Source: Ruminiclostridium sp. (GTDB taxonomy: Bacteria; Bacillota; Clostridia; Oscillospirales; Ruminococcaceae). From it: DNA of 49,471 nt. The stretch lies in contig JAGALB010000056.1 of assembly GCA_017625405.1 (NCBI GenBank), positions 1 to 49,471 on the forward strand, given 5' to 3'. The notes beneath the pieces were generated by a model. That model was not told where the DNA came from. It ran no database searches and worked only from the letters and a program-made list of their open reading frames with translations. Below, in pieces: positions 22,054-29,736 of this stretch (position 1 is the first letter of the stretch; every line of letters begins with the position of its first letter). The position numbers and the translations under genes were made by a program.

Positions 22054-23997
22054 ATGAAAATCACATTAAAAGGCGATGTAATCAAAGAATTCCAGAGTGG
22101 ATTAACCGCATATGACATCGCTAAGGAAATCAGCGGCGGCCTCGCAAGAGCAGCCTGTGCGGCAAGAATAAACGGTAAGGTGTGTGATTTACGAACTACC
22201 ATCACCGAGGATTGCTCACTTGACATTCTCACTTTCGATGACGAAGACGGAAAGAAGGCTTTCCGTCACACAGCTTCCCACATTTTAGCCCAGGCAGTAA
22301 AAAGACTTTTCCCTGCTACAAAGCTTGCTATCGGTCCTGCTATTGAAAACGGCTTCTACTATGACTTTGACGTAGAAAAGCCCTTCTCTCCCGAGGATAT
22401 TGCAAAAATCGAAGCTGAAATGAAGAAAATCGTCAAGGAAGGCATTGCTTTAGAACAGTACGAGCTTTCTCCCGCGGAAGCTATTGAATATTTAAAGGGT
22501 ATAGGCGAAGATTACAAGGTTGAACTCTGCGAAGAACACGCAGGCAAGAACGAGCCTATCTCCTTCTACAAGCAGGGCGATTTTACAGACCTCTGCGCAG
22601 GCCCTCACCTTATGAATACAAGCAGCATAAAGGCTGTAAAGCTTACAAACTGCACAGGTGCATACTGGAGAGGCGATGCAAAGGGCAAGCAGCTCTGCCG
22701 TGTATACGGTACAGCTTTCCCCAAGGCATCCGAACTTGAAGAATATTTAAAGCAGGTTGAAGAAGCAAAGAGCCGTGACCACAACAAGATCGGCCGTGAG
22801 CTTGAATACTTCACAACTGTTGACTATATCGGTCAGGGTCTTCCCATTCTTCTTCCCAAGGGTGCAAAGACAATCCAGACTCTTCAGAGATGGGTTGAAG
22901 ACGAAGAATATAAGAGAGGCGGTCTTTTAACCAAAACTCCTTTTATGGCAAAGCGCGACCTTTATAAAATTTCAGGCCACTGGGATCACTACCGTGACGG
23001 TATGTTCATCTTAGGCGATCCCGATGACGAAACAAAGGAATGCTTTGCTCTGCGTCCCATGACCTGCCCCTTCCAGTATCAGGTATTCTTAAACAGACAG
23101 CGTTCATACCGTGATCTGCCTATGAGATTGGTGGAAACATCAACTCTTTTCAGAAACGAAGACAGCGGCGAAATGCACGGTCTTATCCGTGTACGCCAGT
23201 TCACAATTTCCGAGGGACATTACATTCTTACTCCCGAACAGCTTGAAGAAGAATTCAAGGGCTGTCTTGAGCTTGCGAAATATTTTCTTGAAACAGTAGG
23301 TATGCTTGAGGACTGTACCTTCCGCTTCTCTCAGTGGGATCCCGAAAACCCCAAGAACAAGTACGAGGGCACAAAGGAACAGTGGGAAACAGCTCAGGCT
23401 ACAATGAAGAAGATTCTCGACAATCTCGGTGTAAACTACACTATCGGTATTGACGAAGCGGCATTCTACGGTCCCAAGCTTGACATTCAGTACAAGAACG
23501 TATTCGGTAAGGAAGATACAATCGTTACAATCCAGATTGATATGCTTCTGGCTGAAAAGTTCGGTATGGAATATGTTGACGTTGACGGCACAAAGAAGAA
23601 CCCCTACATCATTCACCGTACAAGCCTCGGCTGCTACGAAAGAACACTTGCATACCTCCTCGAAAAGTATGCGGGTGCACTTCCTCTCTGGATGTCTCCC
23701 GAACAGGTTCGTATCCTGCCCATTACAGACAGAGCAAAGGAATACGGTGAAGCAATCTCCGCTAAGCTTGAACAGCTCGGTATCCGTACTTCCGTTGATA
23801 ACAGAAGCGAAAAGATCGGTTGGAAGATCCGTCAGGCTCAGCTTGAAAAGGTGCCTTACTTCTTCATCGTAGGCGATAAGGAAGTCGAAGACAACACTGT
23901 TGCTCTCCGTTCAAGAAAGGAAGGCGACTTAGGCGCTTCTCCTCTCGACGAAGTAATCAACAGAATCGTTATGGAAAACGCAACAAAATCACGATAA
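22054..23997 (+). CDS. thrS: Threonine-tRNA ligase
   Basis: 647 residues, full length. Order of domains: TGS (1-62), the N2 editing domain with HTASHILAQAV and a later CAGPHL (its His and Cys residues line the site that removes Ser-tRNA), the class II catalytic core and the anticodon-binding domain (from about 540). In the core, RPMTCPFQYQVF and GEMHGLIRVRQF hold the zinc ligands Cys and His, and GCYERTLAYLLE is motif 3. GAAAGGATGG upstream of the ATG is the ribosome-binding site. It charges tRNA-Thr; the promoter and leader are described separately. Confidence 0.97.
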   Translation: MKITLKGDVIKEFQSGLTAYDIAKEISGGLARAACAARINGKVCDLRTTITEDCSLDILTFDDEDGKKAFRHTASHILAQAVKRLFPATKLAIGPAIENGFYYDFDVEKPFSPEDIAKIEAEMKKIVKEGIALEQYELSPAEAIEYLKGIGEDYKVELCEEHAGKNEPISFYKQGDFTDLCAGPHLMNTSSIKAVKLTNCTGAYWRGDAKGKQLCRVYGTAFPKASELEEYLKQVEEAKSRDHNKIGRELEYFTTVDYIGQGLPILLPKGAKTIQTLQRWVEDEEYKRGGLLTKTPFMAKRDLYKISGHWDHYRDGMFILGDPDDETKECFALRPMTCPFQYQVFLNRQRSYRDLPMRLVETSTLFRNEDSGEMHGLIRVRQFTISEGHYILTPEQLEEEFKGCLELAKYFLETVGMLEDCTFRFSQWDPENPKNKYEGTKEQWETAQATMKKILDNLGVNYTIGIDEAAFYGPKLDIQYKNVFGKEDTIVTIQIDMLLAEKFGMEYVDVDGTKKNPYIIHRTSLGCYERTLAYLLEKYAGALPLWMSPEQVRILPITDRAKEYGEAISAKLEQLGIRTSVDNRSEKIGWKIRQAQLEKVPYFFIVGDKEVEDNTVALRSRKEGDLGASPLDEVINRIVMENATKSR

Positions 23998-24006
23998 AAT
24001 CAGAAC

Positions 24007-24031
24007 GAGCAGCAGTCTTTGACTGCTGCTC
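24007..24031 (+). terminator. Hairpin after thrS, partial terminator
   Basis: GAGCAGCAGTC (24007-24017) and GACTGCTGCTC (24021-24031) pair perfectly with a TTT loop. Only a short, mixed AT stretch follows (TGATTATATA), so read-through into the next gene is likely. Confidence 0.5.
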
Positions 24032-24051
24032 TGATTATATACGGAGGAATT

Positions 24052-24387
24052 ATGAAAAAAGAAATCAGCGCATATATGGATTTTGTAAGGCTTCAGATAA
24101 AAGAAAAGAATGTAACCAATGAATTTCTTGAAATGCTCCTTACCCGTATAAAATTCTATCAGCATGAAAGGCTTATACATTTAATTGTAACCATGACCTT
24201 TGCCATTATGACGGTTATTTCCATTTTTATGCTGGTCACAGAGGGTACAGCGGCGGCTGTGCTGCTGTCGGTACTGTTTCTCTGCCTTACCGTACCTTAT
24301 GTAATGCACTACTATTTCCTGGAAAACAGCGTACAGGCGCTTTATAAGCTTTACTATGAAGCAAAGGGGCTTTACGGTGACAAGTGA
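24052..24387 (+). CDS. Small two-span membrane protein
   Basis: The ATG at 24052 follows ACGGAGGAAT. The 111-residue protein has a charged helical N-terminus (KKEISAYMDFVRLQIKEK) and then two membrane helices (about residues 44-64 and 68-90) in a hairpin, with a short cytosolic tail. I do not recognise a family. It overlaps the next gene by 11 bases, implying coupled translation with the membrane-anchored nuclease-like protein, possibly as its partner. Confidence 0.65.
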   Translation: MKKEISAYMDFVRLQIKEKNVTNEFLEMLLTRIKFYQHERLIHLIVTMTFAIMTVISIFMLVTEGTAAAVLLSVLFLCLTVPYVMHYYFLENSVQALYKLYYEAKGLYGDK

Positions 24388-25096
24388 GTTTATTTACATC
24401 GGTGCAGGGCTGCTTGTAATTATCCTTGTAATTGTCTGCGTGCTTGCATTCCGCAGAAACGATGACGAGGAAGAAATAGATACCATGTCGGGCACTGAAT
24501 TCGAGGATTTCATGGCGGAAATCCTTCACAGAAGCGGCGTTGAAGTGCTTGAGCTTACAAAGGCAAGCGGCGATTTCGGCGCAGATATAATCGTGCTGCA
24601 CGAGGGCGAGCGTACAGCGGTGCAGTGCAAGCGGTATTCCCGTCCCATCGGCGTCAAAGCTGTGCAGGAGGCGGTTTCCGCAAAGGATTACTACAAATGC
24701 ACCAAGGCGGCGGTCATTACAAATTCCACTTTCACACGTCAGGCAGCGGAGCTTGCGGCGGAAAGCGGTGTTATTCTCTGGGACAGGGATGCGGTTTACG
24801 GCTTTATGGCGTCGGCACAGGATAAATCAGCACGGAAAGCCTGCGCAGCGCTCAGGTTCAGCCGTCTTGAATCAGGGAAATATGCCGATGAGGAGATAGA
24901 TATATATATAAATAATAGTGTATATACTCTTCCGCCTCATAAATCCACAGTTATAAGCGTACCCGCAGGGGAATGCAGGATTTCCATAAAGTGCGGAATA
25001 AAAAAATGCAGGTTCAGAATAAATTTATCGGAGGAAACACGTAATTTTGCGGCGGGGTACTATAAAAATAAGCCGTTTTTAGAGGAAATCTGTTGA
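24377..25096 (+). CDS. Membrane-anchored Mrr-like restriction-endonuclease-fold protein
   Basis: I choose the GTG at 24377 because AAAGGGG (24363-24369) lies seven bases before it; an ATG at 24356 has no such site. The 239-residue protein starts with one membrane helix (YIGAGLLVIILVIVCVLAF), then the Mrr catalytic domain: MSGTEFEDFMAEILHRSG, the active-site Asp in GDFGADIIV and the QxK of AVQCKRY, followed by GVKAVQEAVSAKDYY and AAVITNSTFT. All catalytic residues (D, QxK) are present. The last 75 residues form a separate strand-rich domain of unknown role. Such TM-Mrr proteins occur widely; in some species they cut modified or foreign DNA, but the role here is not known. Confidence 0.85.
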   Translation: MTSEFIYIGAGLLVIILVIVCVLAFRRNDDEEEIDTMSGTEFEDFMAEILHRSGVEVLELTKASGDFGADIIVLHEGERTAVQCKRYSRPIGVKAVQEAVSAKDYYKCTKAAVITNSTFTRQAAELAAESGVILWDRDAVYGFMASAQDKSARKACAALRFSRLESGKYADEEIDIYINNSVYTLPPHKSTVISVPAGECRISIKCGIKKCRFRINLSEETRNFAAGYYKNKPFLEEIC

Positions 25097-25121
25097 TTTC
25101 AGCGTAATTATCTGATATAAT
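25093..25121 (+). promoter_or_regulatory. Sigma-A promoter of the glycosyltransferase gene
   Basis: TTGATT (25093-25098) and TATAAT (25116-25121) are 17 bp apart. The -35 overlaps the end of the Mrr-like gene. The same TTGATT/TATAAT pair with 17 bp precedes the gene at 35324. Confidence 0.75.
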
Positions 25122-25149
25122 GTAAAAAACAAAACAGGAGGTCCGGAAA

Positions 25150-27192
25150 ATGCTTTTGACAATCGGAATGATAGTAAAAAACGAAGAAAAATACCTTGAA
25201 AGGTGTCTTAACGGAATCAAGCCTATTCTTGAACAGATCGACAGCGAACTTATTATTGCCGACACAGGCTCAACGGACCGTACTGTTGAAATTGCACGCC
25301 AGTTCACGGATAACGTATTTTACTTCGAATGGATAAAGGATTTTGCTGCAGCACGTAACTCTACCCTTGAAAAGGCACAGGGCGAGTGGTATATGTTTGT
25401 AGATGCAGATGAAATCTTTGAATCCTGTGATGAGATAATATATTTCTTCAAGTCCGGAGAGTATAAAAAGTATAATTCGGCGTCATATATTGTGAGAAAT
25501 ATTCTTTATTTCGAGGGTGGACAAAGATATTCGGACTTTAAAGCGCCACGACTTACAAAGATATTACCTGAAACCAGATTTGTCAATCCTATACATGAAG
25601 TCATTAATACATTCGGATTTCCAATAAAAGTTTTTAATGACTATGCGCTTCATTACGGCTATGTTCATAAGTCGGACAGCGAAGAAGGAAAAGCAAAATT
25701 CCAGAGAAATGCCGAACCGCTTTTGAAAAGATATGAAAACGGAGAACGTACAGGTATGCTGTATGTTCAGCTTTATGAAGGATTTGCCCAGTATGAGCCT
25801 GAAAAGGCTGATAAATTTCTTGCGGAGGGTATTGAGTTCTGCAAGAAAAATTCAGATAACACGCTCCCGGTTCTTTATGCCGAATATGCTTCTACATTAT
25901 ATGGCGATGCCAAGGATTATGAAGGGGTGCTTAAAGTCTGCGATGATTATTTCAACATGGATAAGGCTATACGTCCCGGTCCTCTCGGAACGGATGTTGA
26001 TATTATCTGCGCACAGGCTCTGGCTTTGTTCAAGCTCAACAGATATGATGAATGTATAGAAAAATTTATAAAGTTTTTTGATATATTCAAGGATTATCAT
26101 AATGGTAAGCTTAATACCGCAGAGAGCTTTATGTCAACCTTTGCTTTTGCAAGAGACGATAATTTCCTTCCCGTTCTTCAGTTTTTCACCCTTTCGTGTA
26201 TCAATACAGGGAAATACAAGCTTGCAGCTGACTATCTCAAAAAATTGCCTATAAGCAAATATTGTCTTGTTCCTTCTGCTGTTTATACTTCCGTTTTGCA
26301 GGAAATGGATATTTTCGATAAGCTCGGGTATTCGGATGCGGCAAAGTTTTATCATCGCTTTAACGATTATGGCAAAGAAGTATTCAGAGATATACTTTAT
26401 AAGAAGCTTTTCAAAGAGGATAATAAGCTTGAAATAGCAAAAGCGCTCCTTTCCCTTGAAAAGGATGACGAATTCAATGCGGCAATTGAAATTTATCATG
26501 ATTTCTTCAATGATGTTTCCATAACATATGATCGGCTGGTTGAATATATCGGAAAATATGATGTGAATAAGCATCCTTCCATGCTTTATATTGTTCTGGC
26601 AGCAAAAGCTGATTTATCAATGCTTTTTAAACACCCCGGTTTCAAAATGAAAGAAGCCATTTGTTACGGCTATGCTCATATAAAGGATTTTCACAGAGCT
26701 ATGATTCAGTACGGGACACAGTATATTTCCGATGAGGATAGTATTCCCGATTTTGCGGATTTCCTGATATCTGCAATGAAAGCGGCAATTACAGTGAAAT
26801 TCAGGGGTCGTGTATTTTTTGTAAGAAGTATTGATGAACTTTTCGAAACTTATTCATCACTCGGCATTGAGAAAACCGCAACCGCCGCAGAGATTGTAAA
26901 GAGCAGAAAAGCAAAGGATTACAAGACCTGCATTGCCAAAATGCGTGAAATAATTGAGGAAAACCCTGAAATTGCGGCAGTTATCGCCGAATATCGCAAG
27001 GGCGTAATTTCCGAATATGAAGAATCACAGCCAAAGAACGAGATGCAGAAGCTTGCGGCTATGATAAAAAGCAATATCAGAAATTATATTTCTTCAGGAG
27101 ATTTCTCGGCAGCGGAGAAAACTCTTGATGAATACGAAAAAATCAATCCAAATGACCCTGATATACAGGTGTTGAGAGAACAAATACGCTGA
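25150..27192 (+). CDS. Family 2 glycosyltransferase with long helical repeat region
   Basis: 680 residues. The first 230 form a GT2 domain: LTIGMIVKNEEKYLERCLNG, IIADTGSTDRTVEIA (nucleotide-sugar binding), FEWIKDFAAARN and the metal-binding MFVDADEIFE. FVNPIHEVI and LHYGYVH follow, as in the SunS-type subgroup that glycosylates peptides and proteins. The remaining 450 residues are helical with TPR-like pairs, likely for recognising the target protein. It lies directly upstream of the flagellin gene in the same direction, the usual place for a flagellin O-glycosyltransferase. Lys is often AAA and the gene is richer in A+T than neighbouring flagellar genes. Sugar donor unknown; GlcNAc is a guess by analogy with clostridia. 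Confidence 0.85.
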   Translation: MLLTIGMIVKNEEKYLERCLNGIKPILEQIDSELIIADTGSTDRTVEIARQFTDNVFYFEWIKDFAAARNSTLEKAQGEWYMFVDADEIFESCDEIIYFFKSGEYKKYNSASYIVRNILYFEGGQRYSDFKAPRLTKILPETRFVNPIHEVINTFGFPIKVFNDYALHYGYVHKSDSEEGKAKFQRNAEPLLKRYENGERTGMLYVQLYEGFAQYEPEKADKFLAEGIEFCKKNSDNTLPVLYAEYASTLYGDAKDYEGVLKVCDDYFNMDKAIRPGPLGTDVDIICAQALALFKLNRYDECIEKFIKFFDIFKDYHNGKLNTAESFMSTFAFARDDNFLPVLQFFTLSCINTGKYKLAADYLKKLPISKYCLVPSAVYTSVLQEMDIFDKLGYSDAAKFYHRFNDYGKEVFRDILYKKLFKEDNKLEIAKALLSLEKDDEFNAAIEIYHDFFNDVSITYDRLVEYIGKYDVNKHPSMLYIVLAAKADLSMLFKHPGFKMKEAICYGYAHIKDFHRAMIQYGTQYISDEDSIPDFADFLISAMKAAITVKFRGRVFFVRSIDELFETYSSLGIEKTATAAEIVKSRKAKDYKTCIAKMREIIEENPEIAAVIAEYRKGVISEYEESQPKNEMQKLAAMIKSNIRNYISSGDFSAAEKTLDEYEKINPNDPDIQVLREQIR

Positions 27193-27196
27193 AAAC

Positions 27197-27233
27197 AGCT
27201 CCGATTTTGTGCAAGATGTGCAAAATTGGAGCT
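27197..27233 (+). terminator. Terminator of the glycosyltransferase gene
   Basis: AGCTCCGATTTTG (27197-27209) pairs with CAAAATTGGAGCT (27221-27233), one G-U, and TCTTTAT follows. It separates the glycosyltransferase from the flagellin transcript. Confidence 0.7.
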
Positions 27234-27281
27234 TCTTTATACTGTAATTTTAACAAACTGAAATTTTTTTCAAAAAAAAGC

Positions 27282-27308
27282 TAAAGTTTTTCCAGGTTAC
27301 ACCGATAT
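27282..27308 (+). promoter_or_regulatory. Sigma-28 (SigD) promoter of flagellin
   Basis: TAAA (27282-27285), 15 bases, ACCGATAT (27301-27308), one base off consensus. The preceding context GCTAAAGTTTT is identical to the flgM promoter. TTACA at 27297 and 27308 straddle the -10 with an 11-bp period, the same repeat found at three other promoters. Confidence 0.88.
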
Positions 27309-27378
27309 TACAGTTGTAAAGGTTAAAACAGGTTTTCGAAAACAAAACAACCAAAACAAAACACACAAACATTCACAC

Positions 27379-27454
27379 GATTGATCGCAAGAGGCGACAA
27401 TCCAAACCACAGGAGTTACCGAACGGATTTCGGTAACTTAAGAATCAAGGAGGA
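27379..27454 (+). promoter_or_regulatory. Flagellin leader with CsrA-type GGA hairpin
   Basis: AGTTACCGAA (27414-27423) and TTCGGTAACT (27429-27438) form a perfect 10-bp stem with loop CGGAT, placing GGA (27425-27427) in the loop as CsrA prefers. A second GGA site is the ribosome-binding site AAGGAGGA (27447-27454). A further hairpin (27379-27402, GATTG/CAATC plus TCGC/GCGA) lies upstream. This matches the two-site CsrA control of Bacillus hag; csrA and fliW are in this window. Confidence 0.75.
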
Positions 27455-27459
27455 ACACT

Positions 27460-29091
27460 ATGGGTATGGTAGTACAGCACAATATTAGCGCTATGAATGC
27501 TAATAACGCAATGACAAGAAACGTAAGCGGCTTAGGCAAGTCCACTGAAAAGTTATCTACAGGTTATGCTATTAACCGTGCAGCTGACAACGCAGCAGGC
27601 CTCGCAATTTCCGAAAAGATGAGATCTCAGATCCGTGGTCTCTCTCAGGCTACAAGCAACGCTAACGACGCTATCAGCTTAATCCAGACAGCTGAAGGCG
27701 GTCTCCAGGAAACAGAAGACATTCTCCAGAGAATGCGTGAACTTTCCGTACAGTCCGCTAACGGCACATACACAGACGAAGACAGAGATCAGATCCAGCT
27801 CGAAGTTGACGCTCTCAAGGCTGAAATCGACAGAATCGCTGAATCCACAGAATTCAACGAGATGAAGTTACTCGACGGTTCTCTTGACGGTGGCGTAGGC
27901 AACACAGGCGAATACGGCGCACGTTACGGTCTTGAACTCGTTCAGGAAGGCGCAGCTACACTCGCAAACAACGTATCTCTTGAAGGCTCCACAATTACCT
28001 CCAGCGTAAGCGGAGTTACATTAGCATTAAAGGACGCAGCATCCGGTGCAGGCGGCGAAAGTGCTGAATGGGACGCAACAGGTACAACATTAACCCTTAA
28101 CCTCAAGGCTGGTCAGACTTATACTCAGAACCAGATTGATGATTTAATCAAGAATGCTACACAGGCTAAGGCTGGCGATCAGACAAATACACCTTCCGAA
28201 TTAAGCTTTGATCTTAAGAATGGCATCTTTACATTTACAACTGCTGAAAGCTTCAAGACTGAAACAGGTGTAAGAGCAACTACTGCTGAAACAGACGTAA
28301 CAGGACTTCTTATGTCCGGTGGCGTAGCTAACGATAAGTATGCAGATACTATCAAGTTCACAGCTAACAACTATGGTGAAGATACTCGTTCAATCAAGAT
28401 CGCTACTGACGTTGCTGCAGGCAAGGAATGGGTAGAAACCAAGACTGCTGACAGCGTAAACTCCAAGGACGGCGCATTTACAATTCACCTTTCTACAGGC
28501 GTTGAATACTCCGAAGAAGATCTTGAAAAGTTACTGGCTAAGAACGGTCTTGACTATGATGTAACATTAAGCGACGCAGAAACACCTGACGGTGACACTG
28601 TTCTCTTCGCTCAGACAGCTACTAAGACTGGCGTATCTGTTACATTACAGAGCGGTGCAGGTCTCGGTGCTGATAAGAACTTTGGTACAGGCGAAGGCTT
28701 AACATTCCAGATCGGTGCTAACGGCGTTGAAGACCAGAGACTTACAGTTAACGTATCCGATATGAGCTCCACAGCTCTCGGCGTTGGTTCTCTCGACATC
28801 TCCACACAGGATGGCGCTAACTCTGCAATCAACAAGATTGACGACGCTATCAAGACAGTATCTTCTCAGAGAGCTGCTCTCGGTGCTGTTCAGAACAGAC
28901 TTGAACATACAGTTAACTCTTTAAGCACAGCTGAAGAAAACCTTCAGTCCGCTGAATCTCAGATTCGTGATACTGATATGGCTTCTGAAATGATCAAGTA
29001 CACTAAGTCCAACATCCTTCAGCAGGCATCTCAGTCCATGCTCGCACAGGCTAACCAGCAGCCTCAGGGCGTTCTCCAGCTCCTCGGCTAA
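27460..29091 (+). CDS. hag: Flagellin, major filament subunit
   Basis: 543 residues. The D0/D1 regions are typical: [20 protein letters not shown] and [20 protein letters not shown] at the start, and [20 protein letters not shown] with [14 protein letters not shown]-like C-terminal helix at the end. About residues 145-425 are a Thr/Ser/Ala-rich variable domain exposed on the filament, the likely site of O-glycosylation. It is controlled at transcription by sigma-28 and at translation by a CsrA-type leader, and is exported with FliS. It is the only flagellin in the window. Ribosome-binding site AAGGAGGA is five bases from the ATG. Confidence 0.97.
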   Translation: MGMVVQHNISAMNANNAMTRNVSGLGKSTEKLSTGYAINRAADNAAGLAISEKMRSQIRGLSQATSNANDAISLIQTAEGGLQETEDILQRMRELSVQSANGTYTDEDRDQIQLEVDALKAEIDRIAESTEFNEMKLLDGSLDGGVGNTGEYGARYGLELVQEGAATLANNVSLEGSTITSSVSGVTLALKDAASGAGGESAEWDATGTTLTLNLKAGQTYTQNQIDDLIKNATQAKAGDQTNTPSELSFDLKNGIFTFTTAESFKTETGVRATTAETDVTGLLMSGGVANDKYADTIKFTANNYGEDTRSIKIATDVAAGKEWVETKTADSVNSKDGAFTIHLSTGVEYSEEDLEKLLAKNGLDYDVTLSDAETPDGDTVLFAQTATKTGVSVTLQSGAGLGADKNFGTGEGLTFQIGANGVEDQRLTVNVSDMSSTALGVGSLDISTQDGANSAINKIDDAIKTVSSQRAALGAVQNRLEHTVNSLSTAEENLQSAESQIRDTDMASEMIKYTKSNILQQASQSMLAQANQQPQGVLQLLG

Positions 29092-29144
29092 TAACAGCCT
29101 GAACGAATTGGAAATCGCTTAATGCGAACTAACTAAATGAACAT

Positions 29145-29170
29145 ACCCCCGAAGCGAAAGCTTCGGGGGT
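29145..29170 (+). terminator. Flagellin terminator
   Basis: ACCCCCGAAGC (29145-29155) and GCTTCGGGGGT (29160-29170) pair perfectly around a GAAA tetraloop, followed by TAATTC. The T-run is weak, but the stem is very strong and may mainly stabilise the abundant mRNA. Confidence 0.8.
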
Positions 29171-29239
29171 TAATTCAGAAAATCAGATAGCATAATCAAC
29201 AAATTCCGAAAGTTGCTTTTGTAAGCTTATACGAAATTT

Positions 29240-29259
29240 AGGTTACACAGAGGTTACAA
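29240..29259 (+). promoter_or_regulatory. AGGTTACA direct repeat upstream of the small RNA
   Basis: AGGTTACAC (29240-29248) and AGGTTACAA (29251-29259) repeat with an 11-bp period, ending 12 bp before the -35 box. This spacing fits an activator that touches RNA polymerase. It is nearly identical to the block at 181-204. Confidence 0.5.
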
Positions 29260-29271
29260 TCCGAATTTTTA

Positions 29272-29300
29272 TTGACATTTGATCAAAAAAGTGCTATACT
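29272..29300 (+). promoter_or_regulatory. Strong sigma-A promoter of the candidate small RNA
   Basis: TTGACA (29272-29277) and TATACT (29295-29300), 17-bp spacing. No open reading frame with a ribosome-binding site follows. Confidence 0.85.
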
Positions 29301-29306
29301 GATAGC

Positions 29307-29442
29307 AGACACAAGAAGTCTGGCGCACATGTGATGTGCGGGAATTTTTTACAGCTATTAATTTGTAGATTGCTTCTGCGGAATGCAATGAATTAATACA
29401 GAAAAGGCCCCCGAGCTGCGGTTCGGGGGTTTAGTCTTTTTT
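29307..29442 (+). ncRNA. Candidate structured small RNA of about 135 nt
   Basis: A strong promoter and a terminator enclose a short non-coding stretch. Hairpin one: CGCACAT-GTG-ATGTGCG (29324-29340). Hairpin two: TATTAATT/AATTAATA (29356-29363, 29391-29398), then an internal loop and ATTGCTTC-TGCG-GAATGCAAT with one bulge (29369-29389). The terminator is CCCCCGA/TCGGGGG (29408-29414, 29423-29429) followed by TTAGTCTTTTTT. It does not look to me like 6S, SRP, tmRNA or RNase P RNA. The upstream direct repeat suggests regulated expression. It could act as an antisense regulator or bind a protein; nothing in sequence says which. Confidence 0.6.
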
Positions 29443-29458
29443 ATGATAACAAAAAATT

Positions 29459-29484
29459 AAAAGCCCGACGTTAGTCGGGCTTTT
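29459..29484. terminator. Terminator of the tRNA-Gln gene (works on both strands)
   Basis: AAAAGCCCGAC (29459-29469), GTTA loop, GTCGGGCTTTT (29474-29484). On the minus strand it begins one base after the tRNA CCA end and is followed by a T-rich stretch. Confidence 0.85.
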
Positions 29485-29485
29485 T

Positions 29486-29561
29486 TGGTTGGGGTGGAAG
29501 GATTTGAACCCTCGAAATGGCGGAGTCAGAGTCCGATGCCTTACCACTTGGCGACACCCCA
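29486..29561 (-). tRNA. tRNA-Gln (anticodon CTG)
   Basis: Read on the minus strand, the 76-base gene has a perfect 7-bp acceptor stem (TGGGGTG/CACCCCA), D-stem GCC/GGC, an anticodon loop CTCTGAC with anticodon CTG (plus-strand CAG at 29527-29529), a TTCGAAT T-loop and an encoded CCA end. Sequence and anticodon fit tRNA-Gln. The outermost anticodon-stem pair is a T/C mismatch and the T-stem has one G-U pair. Confidence 0.95.
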
Positions 29562-29589
29562 GTATGCATTTGCTGTATTCAGCTTATAT

Positions 29590-29618
29590 ATAATATCACA
29601 TTTATTGCGAAATGTCAA
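29590..29618 (-). promoter_or_regulatory. Sigma-A promoter of tRNA-Gln
   Basis: On the minus strand TTGACA (29613-29618) and TATTAT (29590-29595) are 17 bp apart, about 30 bp before the tRNA. Confidence 0.85.
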
Positions 29619-29669
29619 GAGTTTTTTGAAAATATTTTTCAAAAAATGCAGGTTTTTGTATTTTTCCTC

Positions 29670-29698
29670 TTGTAAAAGCCTTTATTTTATGATAGAAT
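29670..29698 (+). promoter_or_regulatory. Sigma-A promoter of purB
   Basis: TTGTAA (29670-29675) and TAGAAT (29693-29698), 17-bp spacing. GAAAGGAAAG precedes the ATG at 29737. No purine riboswitch is visible in the short leader. Confidence 0.55.
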
Positions 29699-29736
29699 AA
29701 GATGAATAATTTGATTTTTAGAAAGGAAAGTCCTTT

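Noticed and set aside
184-29259. CRISPR or tandem array from the repeated AGGTTACA units
   Set aside because: Only two copies per site with an 11-bp period; this is an operator-like arrangement, and no spacer-repeat array exists in the window.
29307-29442. 6S RNA or SRP RNA
   Set aside because: No long single hairpin with a central bubble (6S) and no GGAA-type conserved SRP tip; two independent hairpins plus terminator fit neither.
29485-29700. Plus-strand frame starting MVGVEGFEPSK over the tRNA gene
   Set aside because: A common artefact: reading through the complement of a tRNA gene. The tRNA fold, CCA end and promoter are clear on the minus strand.
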